From Choanephora cucurbitarum (taxonomy: Eukaryota > Mucoromycota > Mucoromycetes > Mucorales > Choanephoraceae), in assembly GCA_025331435.1 (NCBI GenBank), contig JAIWNI010000017.1, positions 248,001 to 312,000 of the forward strand: DNA of 64,000 nucleotides. The letters are read 5' to 3'. The notes under the pieces were generated by a model that was not told where the DNA came from, did not search any database, and saw only the letters and a program-made list of their open reading frames with translations. Positions 1-10,263 of the stretch are shown in pieces; positions within the stretch are counted from its first letter, which is position 1; every line of letters starts with the position of its first letter. Made by a program: the position numbers and the translations under genes.

Positions 1-572
1 CATTTTTCTCCTTACAAACCAACGCCTAGTGGTTTGTGGATGGTATTTTTAAGTCCAGCTAATATTCAGGCATTTAACCACATTTGTTCAATTTCACCAT
101 ATTCAGTAATTACTACTATTTAACACCAAGTCTTCTACTCTGACTGCATCATGTTTGTTTGTGGTAGGGGGGGTAGGTAGGTTAAAACAAATGTCGACTA
201 TATTCACCTCGGGTAGTGTTGTTTTCTTCCTCCTTTTGACATTGCAACAGATGGTCTATTAGTCCACTAACCAACTCTTGGTATAACTGTTTTCCTGCTA
301 CTTGTGTAATATGTCTCTGAGCGACGTCCGATCTTTTGATAATTTTACTTGCATGTTTTTTCGTGCAGTAATTAGATCAATGCGGATGCAAAAGTAGTTT
401 TCATCATGGAAGAAAATTGTTTGTTTGGAAGCATCAATTATTGTAGATAATATCTGTGTTTTTACAAATGGTATAGTTGATCTAGCAAAAAAAAAAATAC
501 TAATGATGAAAGAGTATTATTTCAATTCGGTTTTTCTCTTCCTCTTCTTTTATTTCTTTTCTTGGGCATAAT
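1..572. other. Intergenic, no gene seen
   Basis: No credible coding frame or RNA gene was found. The last 60 bases before the gene at 573 form a pyrimidine-rich tract (about 528-562), which is the usual look of a 5' leader in this window. Confidence 0.5.
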
Positions 573-1016
573 ATGGTCATGGACGAAAAAAGGTTGGGCA
601 ATACAGCCGAAAATGTACCAATAGCATTTATTCTTTTGGAAAGAAATCCATCGCCACCTAAATACGAACATGTTATAGAAAACAACCCTCCTCCTCCAAG
701 CTATATGCATTCAGCCGTTCGATTACAATACCATAACCAACCATATATAACTGATGTAGAACAATATGAATTTCGCCGCCAACATGACATACGTTATGCC
801 AGTGCTGCTGAAGATATACAGAATGATACTTTTTCAACTATAGCCAGATTACCATTCCGCAAGCGACTAGTATATTATATGCGCTCGTGGCTATCCACTA
901 TTCATGAAAGTCGACTAGTATTTTTTGCTTTTTTCTTTGTTGGATCTCTAGTTACTATGGGGCTATTGGTTTCGTTTATTGCTATTCCAAGTTTAATGAA
1001 GAAAACATCCTTATAG
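573..1016 (+). CDS. Small tail-anchored membrane protein with two PY motifs
   Basis: Single-exon gene of 147 aa; the family is not recognised. Residues 28-31 (PPKY) and 41-44 (PPSY) are textbook PPxY motifs, the ligands of WW domains in Nedd4/Rsp5-type ubiquitin ligases. The middle is polar and the only membrane segment is at about 115-138, followed by a short lysine-containing tail, so the PY motifs should lie in the cytosol. Known yeast proteins of this shape (small, PY-bearing, one membrane span) act as membrane adaptors for Rsp5; that role here is inference. It faces the alpha-arrestin gene on the other strand, which also carries PY motifs. There is a second in-frame ATG two codons in, so the exact start is open. 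No intron is needed. Confidence 0.55.
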   Translation: MVMDEKRLGNTAENVPIAFILLERNPSPPKYEHVIENNPPPPSYMHSAVRLQYHNQPYITDVEQYEFRRQHDIRYASAAEDIQNDTFSTIARLPFRKRLVYYMRSWLSTIHESRLVFFAFFFVGSLVTMGLLVSFIAIPSLMKKTSL

Positions 1017-1646
1017 ATCAATAAACACAACCATTTTCAACATTTTGAGATTTATTTTTTGCATCAGAGTCATCTGTCGCAAGAAGATTACCTATACTTT
1101 GAGGTTACTAGAAGTAAATGGCAAAGAGTACAAGGCTAAATTTCAGATAGAGATAAAAATATATACCTGAATTAAACCTGAGTGATTATCGTCAAACAGT
1201 TTTGTTTTCATTTGAATATAAAGCGATGCTTTTCATTTCTATTCTATGTACCTAGTATTCCCGAGCAAGTAGATTTTTGAGCACACTGTATATACAACAT
1301 ATGTTGAGATAGCAGCAAGGAATTGTAAACAAGGAGAAAAATTGCACAACGAAATGATACGACAGCAAAGAAATATATGTTACAATCCCAAATAGCAACA
1401 ACCTTATTGTTGTATTGTTAATTAGAAGATGCAACAGAGATATCTTCCAAGTTGATCTTTGTATCTATGATACGGTATGAAGTTTTATTCAATGCCAATA
1501 GTAACAGAATGCAAGTCTATAAGAATAGGTTTGAGAATGGTTTGTTTTAAAAAAGCTGTAGAATGGTAGAGTTGATAATAATAGTAGATGCAGTAAAATA
1601 AATGAGAAGGGAGAAGGTGTATAACGGTAAATTAGTTGTTGCTAAA
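1017..1646. other. Convergent intergenic, no gene seen
   Basis: This 630-base gap holds the 3' ends of two converging genes. Short frames here lack coding character. Nothing else was recognised. Confidence 0.5.
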
Positions 1647-3055
1647 TCAATTTTGGGAAGGTTCGATCGGCTCAGGATTAAAACCTTTTGGTTGGATGGA
1701 CTCGTATGTAGGAGGAGGAGTTTGAATAGCGTTTTCAGGCAACTGATGTCTCATCTTAATCCAGTCACGACGATTGCACTTTCGTTTCTTTTGATACTCC
1801 AAGTAGCAAGGGCAATGGAAGAATCCAGTTGGCTTTGATGTGGCCATGTCTTGCTCATCAATAACAGAATCAACCAGTAAAGCTTCTTCATAGGTAGGAA
1901 GAGCATTGTAATCTTCTTTCAATCGGCAGTCAAGAATGGTGATTGGAGTTTCTAAATAGATGTCTCTTTTGGTATTTGTACATGCGTTTTGATTAGGTAA
2001 GCTAAACGCGATGTGGAGTTGAAGTGTATGACTAATGTGAATTTCGGAGAAGGTGGAAGAATGATTCAAGTGGACACAGTTGGGAAGATCAAATACAAGA
2101 CGGTACTGGAAAGGTCCATCGTTCAAGGAAATATGTGCATTTTTGACGCCAAGAATACGCCTCATATCTTTAAGTGATAAAGACGGTGTAGCTGTGTCCA
2201 AGAGATTGGGATCTACAAGATTTTGTAGATCAAATAGGGGCACTTTGAAGTTGTTCATTTCTACTCGACGTGCTTGATACTCAGGTACTTTATACACTCT
2301 CTTTTCCTGGAGAATGAATGAGATTGATTCGATGAAAACGTTCTTCATATTAGGTGTAATAGAGAGAATGATAGGGAATTGTGTGCCTGAAGAGACCATT
2401 GATTTTTCTATGCAAATCATGGCATCGCATGCTTCCATTCTACGCTCGGAAGTAATGGATGTACTAGGTAACGAGTTTGCTGTTAATGCATTGTCTGACC
2501 AATTTGGTGTGCGGAGTAGTAGAATGTCTCGACGAGATCTTAGCTTGGTCATGCCAACACCCACTCGATGAACCGTGGCTGTAACATAATAGAACACCTT
2601 GCCCAATTCGTCCTCTATAGTTTCAACTAGCTGATTCGACAAAAGGAATTCGAAGGGCCAACGATGAATTCCAGCAGTCAAAATGCCTTCTTGCTTCGGA
2701 CTTTGTACAAACGATTGTAACAGCAAATTTTGCTCATGAATGATTTTTTCATGGTATATTTTTGTACCTCTTGGTCCAATGCCTATGAAAATCAATAAGT
2801 CTCCGATAATCGCAAGTTGTATATTTCAGAACTAGCAACTGTTGATATACCTTCTGGCCATAGGATATGCGACTTTCCGACAAATTGAATGACAACCTGA
2901 CTAGCTAGCATGGGTTTTGTAAGGACCAAATTGACTTCTCCTTGCAAGACATGCGTGATCTTCTCTTGTGAGCCACCTCGAAGGATTACAACGGGTTCGG
3001 CAAGATCAATTGTGAGTTGCTTCGCTCCTGTAAAGAAAGGAACAACAACAGGCAT
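1647..3055 (-). CDS. Alpha-arrestin (arrestin-related trafficking adaptor)
   Basis: Two exons, 2851-3055 and 1647-2782, joined across a 68-nt GT-AG intron (2783-2850), give 446 aa. The N-terminal half has the arrestin beta-sandwich pattern starting at the first residues (a ligand-like 'LAEPVVILRGG' strand, then 'LQGEVNLVL' and 'VVIQFVGKS'), and the C-terminal half matches an arrestin C domain. Two PY motifs sit in the tail: LPTY at 363-366 and PPTY at 425-428. Proteins of this family bridge plasma-membrane transporters to Rsp5/Nedd4 ubiquitin ligases and drive endocytosis. The frame across the splice is continuous (a glycine codon is split), which supports the model. A second arrestin lies at 56.9 kb. 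The cargo is unknown. Confidence 0.8.
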
Positions 3056-4414
3056 TGCAAAATAGTTTTTTTAGAAGAAAAGTAGTAGCAAAATCTAGAA
3101 TAAGAAAGAATAAGGAAAAAAGTGCTTTGTCATTTTTATTGTGTCCATCAAACCTATAAACAAGTTCACTCCGACACAACGATTGTCAAGTTAGAGTCCG
3201 AGATACGGAACGTGCTTTCTTACTGGCCCCGAACTAACGGACTTGCATCTTATGGTCGTACAGCTAAAAGATGGCATGTAGGCTCATCTAGTCAAGAAAT
3301 GACGAATGACATTGCATCGGTTTTTGATGGCATGGTCTTTGCATTAGTGCAATTGCTGCAGTCTGGCCTTTTCTTCCGCATTCTTTTTCATCTTTTCTGT
3401 TTGTGCAATAAGATGTTACACCTTATGTTTGCTCGAGTATGATGGAATTAAAAAGAAAACATTTAATTTATACTTGAAGGTAACAAAGGATAAGATAAGA
3501 TTGCAGCATGCATACAATAGAGGCAAGCTAACCCTTTCTCATGTGCTCGTCTTTTCATTTGCATGTTTTATGCTAAGTAAAAAAAAAAATCCAAAATACT
3601 TGAGTAATCGATCAGGCCATAAAAAAGGGTAGCTCTTTATCGCTCTAATGGGTCTGAGAACAGTTGCTTAGATGGGCATTACTAAAAGAAGCGTATGTTA
3701 AATCTGTTGTATGTACTAGGGGAAGCGTTATTCCACTACAAATCAATAATACTTCCAAAAAAAAGTGCTTCGCACTCGTTATAAGGTCAATCACCCCTTT
3801 CTTTGCAAAGCCAAATATATCTAGTATCCCTCTACGTCTTTTTCCATAGTGCAAAAAGGTCTTCATAACAGCTTTAGGTTCCTTTGAGCTACTCTTACAA
3901 TTTGCATGAGTAAAATGCTCAAACTTTTAACTTCTGGCATTGTACCACAATAAGCATTATGGTGTCTTTTTGTAGAATCAGAACATTCTGTAGTTAAACG
4001 TTTCCGAAAAAGGTAGTCTGGGTTTCAGCTCTTTTTAGTCGACAGATCAAATTGTAGCATTCCTTGAATTATGAAATACTTTTATTGATTTATATTCATG
4101 AGTTGACACCAATTTCATTTGTCCTTGACGAGGAGAGCAGAAGTTGATGAGTTGCTTTATTCTATATGCTTTGGCTTTACGGTTTTGAGATTCTACCGAA
4201 TTCCCTAAGTTTGGTTGGCACTATTATCTTTAATGCATAACAAACAAACAAAGAAAGATAAAATAACCTTCCTAATTTGTTTCCTCAGATCTAGGATCAG
4301 AATCCGACCAAAGTAAAAAAAATTCAAAATGCGACAAAAGGAATTTCAAAATACGACAAGTTGACTATATTCATATCATTGTTCTTTTTCAATTGCGTAT
4401 GAAAGGAGGGAATA
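3056..4414. other. Divergent promoter region of 1.36 kb, no gene seen
   Basis: It separates the arrestin (leftward) from the chitin synthase-like gene (rightward). Several short frames on both strands show no family resemblance and overlap each other, so they are not called. A direct-repeat motif near the right end is listed separately. Confidence 0.5.
4323..4359 (+). promoter_or_regulatory. Direct repeat TTCAAAATRCGACAA upstream of the chitin synthase-like gene
   Basis: Two 15-base copies differing at one base lie at 4323-4337 and 4345-4359. Their starts are 22 bases apart, about two helical turns, and they sit 56-92 bases before the ATG. The spacing and position suggest a tandem binding site; the protein that would bind is not known. 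Confidence 0.3.
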
Positions 4415-7400
4415 ATGATAAAGAATGACTCAAAATATATACGACCTTCATGTCGGCGTATCTTTTGGGTCGCATACACCAAAGCATTCACATTGTTTAT
4501 ACCAGATAGGTTTCTTCGATATATATCCTACGGTCGATTAACGACTAAGGGTAAGAAAAAAAAACTTCCATTTCTTGCCCTAACTCTTTATTAATCATCT
4601 TTAATTAGAGAGAAGAAATGCTTGGAGAGAGAAGCTAGCTCTCTTTCTTTCTTATCTCATCATCGGCGTAGTATTCTGCTTTTGGCTGGAATTTATAACA
4701 GCCTTGTTTTGTGAATTACCAGCCACTTATGAATTTGACTTGGTCTATGCCAATAACTCCAAGCTGTCGTCGATCAATGGCATCGTTGTCGATTGGGAAG
4801 ATTACGGCAACACTACTCAAATGACAGAACAAGTGAACAAGTATCCTCACCTTGACTTGTCACCTATGTTTCCTTCTTTTATGCAGTTGCAAAGACCTGC
4901 AGATCAGACATACTACAACAACAAAGTCATTGACGATTGCATCAACGGCTTTAATCGTTCGACACAAGCAGATAACTGGCTGAAGCATAAGCTTGCTAAC
5001 GATCCCGGCTACAAAGTAGAAAATAACCGACTTGTATCCTGTCCTTACCCTACACAGCGGAACAAGACTGGCGCACCTTGTTTTTATTCTATCATTAGTG
5101 AACAGCAATTTAACCGATATTCGAAAAAAGGAGGTAAGCGAAAGAAGAAGAAAAGCATTACAGATCAAGCAATCAAGGTATTCATTGTTTTTGTTTCTTT
5201 TGTGTACACATACTATGTAAAGCCATTAAGTATGATACGGCAAGCGTCTACCACAATTTCTCTAAACTACCTCATCATGGCTATGAGGGTCAAGCTTATG
5301 TTATACTAGACGGCACTGTTTTAGATGTCACAGATTACCTTGATGCAGTAACAAATGTGATACAGATATCGAGAGGTGTTTATTCTCGATCCTTTGCTCT
5401 TGATCGCATGTTTCTACCTTTAGATCTTACACTTATGTTTTTTGTGCATATGGGTGAAGATATCACCCCTTATTATTATTCAGAACTCGACAACCCTATT
5501 GCCTACCGACAATGCCTTAACACTCTCTTTTTTAATGGTGTAGTCGACCTCTCTCTAGAAGATCAAGGTTGTGCACATATCAACCTTGCCTTATGGATCA
5601 CACTCGGCTGCTTTTTACTTTATTTCCTTGTACGAATGAATCTTGCACATTTGTCTAGGCTGAAGTGGATACAGGAGCTTGTTTATAAATCAAGGCCTTC
5701 AACGCATTCTGCAGAGCAATCGTTTAGACGTACACTTTCGATTATCAGTAACAATCGATTCTTGCCACCATATACACTACTATTTGTTCCTTGCTTTTCG
5801 GAATCAGCAGAAACTATTCGACAGACTTTCGATTCGTTAGCTAGAACAAACTATCCAGATACTCGGAAAGTGCTTTGTTTTGTCTGCGATGGTCTTGTCA
5901 AGAACAAAGACGACACAAAAGAGACATATGAATGTATCCTAAATGCGCTTGGCTATAGTTCAACAAAAGATCCGGAATTGCGATCATACATTTCACTAGG
6001 ACAAGGCTCACGGCGAGTGAACTATGCTAAAGTGTATGCTGGCTTTTATGAATTAGGACGCAATCGTGTGCCATTCCTGTTGATTGTAAAAGTGGGTACT
6101 CCTCAAGAATCGCTCTCATCAACTAGAGCACCAGGTAATCGGGGCAAAAGAGATTCTATGTTGATTATTCTAGGGTTTTTTGAACGTTGCATGAACCTTG
6201 CCTACCATCGTATTACGCCACTAGAGTTCGAGCTGTTCAATCTTTGCTATAATGTGCTTGGCATTGACCCAAGGCAATTCAAGTATATGTTGGTGAGCGA
6301 TGCAGATATACAGGTTCAAGATGATGCCATCTGTCGACTTGTGTCCCGATTAGAAGCTGATCCATCCTGTTTGGCTGTAAGTGGCCACATTCGACCCGCT
6401 AATCCTGAAGAAAATGTGGTCACTATACTTCAAATTTTACCAATCTATATGACATTTTACTCTGGTTTAGCTTATGAAGCATGTTTGGGAACAGTGTCGT
6501 CTATCAATGGAGGGTTTATTATGTATCGACTTTGGTCAGAAACAAATCAGCAAAAGCGAACACTGCATCCTATTGCGCAGCCTAGCCAAGCCAGCCAAGA
6601 AAGCGCTCGTCCTCTACATTTCAACACACATCAGATTGAAAAAATAGTAACAAAGACAAGTGACGAAATACCTGCTGATGATGTGCAACCAATTGAAGGA
6701 AAAAATGATGACAGCAGTAGTGATGACAATGTCACTTCTACAATAACAACCAATACTACTGTAACCAGTACATTTCGTTCAAAATTGAGCTATCGCCGAC
6801 GTCTGCACAAGAAGAAGAAAAAGGCAGAAGTACAGACAAATCAATCCGCCACATTTTCTTTTGCTCCAAATTCAAATATTGAACCATTCTGCATTCGACC
6901 TACAGTTCTGAGAGGCTTGGCCGCACCTAAACCAAACACGATGCATATGGAAAATGTACTTTTACAAGGAGAGGAGCAGTATATTAGCATCGTCCTGTTA
7001 CGATCTAACCCACGAGCTCGACTTGCATTCGAACCAGAAGCCATCGGCTATGCGGTTTTGCCTACCAACTTTTTTGATTTGCAGGCACTTCAGGTTAGAA
7101 ACATGCGAGCTATGTTTCATCTACAATTGGAGTTTCAGCATGTTGCGAAACATCTTGGTTTTATGTATTGGATTATGTCTGTTACAAAACTTGTGGATAT
7201 GATTTTCTCTATGCCTATTATTGTATACCTCTACGGCATATTTATCCGCTATTTTATGTTCAAAGACCTTGCTTATGCTATTATTGCTGGATCCTTCTCT
7301 ATATTGATTTTGCTTCACATGGTATATTTTGTTTTGCGTCGTCAGTTTAAGTATGTCCTGTGGTTTATTATCTATGGCCTATTTGCTATACCTATTTTCA

Positions 7401-8401
7401 ATGTTTGGTTTCCTTTGCTTTCAGTTTGGCGTTCCGATTACGGAAACTGTTGGTATGATATTTGGCCCACTCAATTCAAAGGCTCTCGTCAAAGATTACA
7501 CGGCATTCTACCAGACATTGTTGCAAGGACGGAAGAGAAAAACCAAGAACAAGTAGAGGAAGAAGATGAAAGAGAAGACGGAGATTCTGTTCCCCGTATG
7601 CGCTTAGTTGAATTTGAGGCTTTGGAAGCCGAAAAGACAGCACAGAGAGAGAAAGAGCAGGCCGAGATTCTAGATGCCAAGTTCAATGGTTTTCAAGGTT
7701 ACGTGAGTGGAGCCGCACTTCAGCAAAGTGGTCATACTAGTAAGCCTTCGTGGTCGTCTTCACATCGTGAAACACCCAACTTGTCTTTTGTGTCATCCCC
7801 TTCAATGGTGCAGTTGAGGGATAGAATTCGTCCTCGAGGTGCAAATCACTCTCAGTTTACTATGGATGAAGATGCTTATTGGCATCATCATAATACACCT
7901 GCACCTGCTTCTTCTTCTCAAAGTAGCCCGAGAAACCCCTTTGTTCATGATTTGGACGATGTTCCAAATAGTGTGGTTCCTCCACATTTACGGCATCATC
8001 GCCAGAGTCATTCGCAATCATCTTACGTTAGCCGCTCATCATTTAACTACGATACCAATATGTTTGCACCATCGCCCTCTATATCTGGTCCATCTGCAAT
8101 TCACTTGTCGGTACCACAGCCAGATAAGTTAGCAACGTATAATGATAACGACTCTGTTATTTCGCTTTCCAATTCAGTTATCAGTTTAAGTGCAGACAGC
8201 TTTTCGAATACCAACAATACAGATGATATTGCTGTTGCTCAAAAAGACAATGCTTTCGCCAACCATGTAGATACCAATGAAAATAATATAGACAGCCCTC
8301 ATCACATCCTTAATGGTCGCCGCACACGCCCATATCATTCAACCTATTATGACCAAGCTTCTGAAGGAAGAAGCACACCTGTACATTCTAGATATATCTA
8401 A
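4415..8401 (+). CDS. Division-2 (class IV/CHS3-like) chitin synthase homologue lacking key catalytic motifs
   Basis: Three exons, 4415-4550, 4609-5177 and 5231-8401, with introns of 58 and 53 nt, give 1291 aa. The N terminus has the family 'R.AWREKLALF' segment and a first membrane helix. The cytosolic GT2 domain keeps 'GNRGKRDSM' (KRDS at 541-544) and DAD at 592-594, and several C-terminal membrane segments follow. Chitin synthases of this class polymerise GlcNAc from UDP-GlcNAc across the plasma membrane. Here the catalytic 'EDR' is EEQ (816-818), and the 'QRRRW' signature position reads QVRNM (about 856-860). A charged, serine-rich insert of about 135 residues splits the catalytic domain before that point, and a long acidic, then Ser/His-rich tail follows the membrane region. 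It may be inactive or altered in specificity. In-frame TGA at 4400 fixes the ATG at 4415 as the first possible in this exon. Confidence 0.82.
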
Positions 8402-8689
8402 TGACCACATTCTTAATTTGTAATATACTAGTTGCTTTATGCATTTATTTAGAACCACATAGTTGCTTAATCAAGGCATAACGTCAACTGCTTCTTTTTC
8501 TCTTGCTTTACCTGCATTTGTTGTTAACTCCTGTCAATATAATAGAGTTTGAAGTTTCTATATATTCTTCAAAAAATTGAATCATTCCGACTATTTACCC
8601 AAAATTAGGGAAGAGTTGTTTTGAAAAGGATGAGAGACCAACATTAAGGGGCTCATATAAAAGCGATCAGTCCCATTTTTCAACTACAT

Positions 8690-8847
8690 TAGTCGCTTTG
8701 CCTAAGAGTATTGATATTTATGAGAAATGTTTCTATTATGTTAAACATACTCTTAAGTCGAATGACGTTTTAGTGCTTAAAGTCTAAAAGGTTGCACTCT
8801 AAAGCTGAGCATACTCTTAAATCAAGAATTTATAAATCAAGCGACTA
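8690..8847. mobile_element. MITE-like foldback element (candidate)
   Basis: Two nested inverted 9-mers mark the ends: TAGTCGCTT (8690-8698) then TAAGAGTAT (8703-8711) on the left, and ATACTCTTA (8811-8819, also 8747-8755) then AAGCGACTA (8839-8847) on the right. The outer TA at each end could be a target duplication of a Tc1/mariner-type MITE. It has no coding capacity. The arms are short and spacing differs, so this is tentative. Confidence 0.35.
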
Positions 8848-10082
8848 TTGTATCACTAAATGCATAAACCAACAGTTTTTGGCGCTCTTGTTGTTTAGCG
8901 CCCTCAAGTTAAAAGTGTCAATTTTAAATTGGGTTCAATGACAGAGCTAAATACCTCTTTCATTTGTTCAAATGGTTGATGGAAGAGGATCTTCATGACA
9001 ATTTTCAAATTGCCTTTTCCTTCCTGGTGTCATGAGTCAGTATTTACCACATGCTCCAAGCAATAACTTTTGCAATATGTATGGTTATCTCTTGCTGTGA
9101 GTTGAGATACTCAAATTCCTATCTGTGATAGAAAATATGAACTGATAGAAAGGAATATATCCCTTAGACACTATAGCATTCAAAATTGGCTAAGGATAGC
9201 AATAAAGCAATATTACAATTGGATGATTTGAGCACCTCAAAGGGAAATTGAGGAGGAAATTTTGCTTGATTGAAGGACAAAAGATGAATAATTAAAAGTT
9301 AGACACGCTGATCACAGATGCTAACAGTTATGGCAATGTTATCCCTCTTTCTGTTTCGAAAAAAACCTTTTGATCTGGCCGCTTCTCTCGCAAAAAAATC
9401 TCTCTCCGCGATAGAGATTTGAAAGAAAAGGGAGCAACAATAAGCCAAGTGCTTAGATGGCTTTTTTTTTTGTTCTATGCATATCAAATGTGTTAATTTG
9501 ATTTGTAGTCTGAGATTTTTAAGTTTTTAATATCTGTAAGACCTATTTTCGGAAATAGACTTTTTTTTTTCGAAAAACCGCCTTCAGGTTGTTGAAAATA
9601 GAATTGCTGAAGAAGCTTTGGTTAACAGAAATACATACACTAGCTCAATCATTCCACTTGACTCAAAATAAGTCAACTATTATTTCCTTCAGTCAAAAGT
9701 TTGTTTATTGAAGCAACCTCCTGTATAGTTGGTCCTACATTTAAGTGGCTATCCTACCTGCATAAACAAGAAAAAGATGAACAAGGTCTGTGTTGTGCCT
9801 AGTTAACAGGCGCTTGCTCAGAGGTCAAGCATTCTTACTGCTATTTTCATCTTGGTTCTATCTCATTTGCTTTGTAGCATGTTCTGAACTTCAAATGAAA
9901 ATGGTGTAACATGTGCCAAATTACTTTGTTCTGCCAAATTGTAACCCTTTTAATAGATGTTGCACTTTTTTTGTATTCTCCCTTTCTTTTTCTTTCTTTT
10001 TCTTCATCTTTTTTCTTCTTCCTGGATTTTCGACCTTCTTTTTATCTTTCTTTCTCTCTCTTCCACTCCTTTATCTAATTAG

Positions 10083-10090
10083 TATATAAA
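10083..10090 (+). promoter_or_regulatory. TATA-like element upstream of RAX2
   Basis: TATATAAA lies 174 bases before the RAX2 ATG, after a long CT-rich tract. The position suits a TATA box with a leader of more than 100 nt, but A+T-rich flanks make chance occurrence likely. Confidence 0.3.
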
Positions 10091-10263
10091 TCTATATACA
10101 CTAATTTATATTCCCCAATTCGATCTTTCTTTCGAGCTTATATACATACGTACTCCACTTCTATTTCATGTCTTTATTCATTCTTCTTTGCAACACAACC
10201 ATATAGAAAAAGCTATTAGAAAATATATTAGAAAAGAAAAAGAAAGACGTGTACTATATAATA

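Larger units (their letters stand above)
8402..10263. other. Intergenic, 1.86 kb; only a foldback element seen
   Basis: No coding region was recognised. The stretch contains the MITE-like foldback described separately and, near the right end (about 9970-10080), long pyrimidine tracts that look like the RAX2 promoter and leader. Confidence 0.45.

Noticed and set aside
3122..3632. Short rightward frames between the arrestin and the chitin synthase-like gene
   Set aside because: No similarity to any family I know, poor composition and no consistent splicing.
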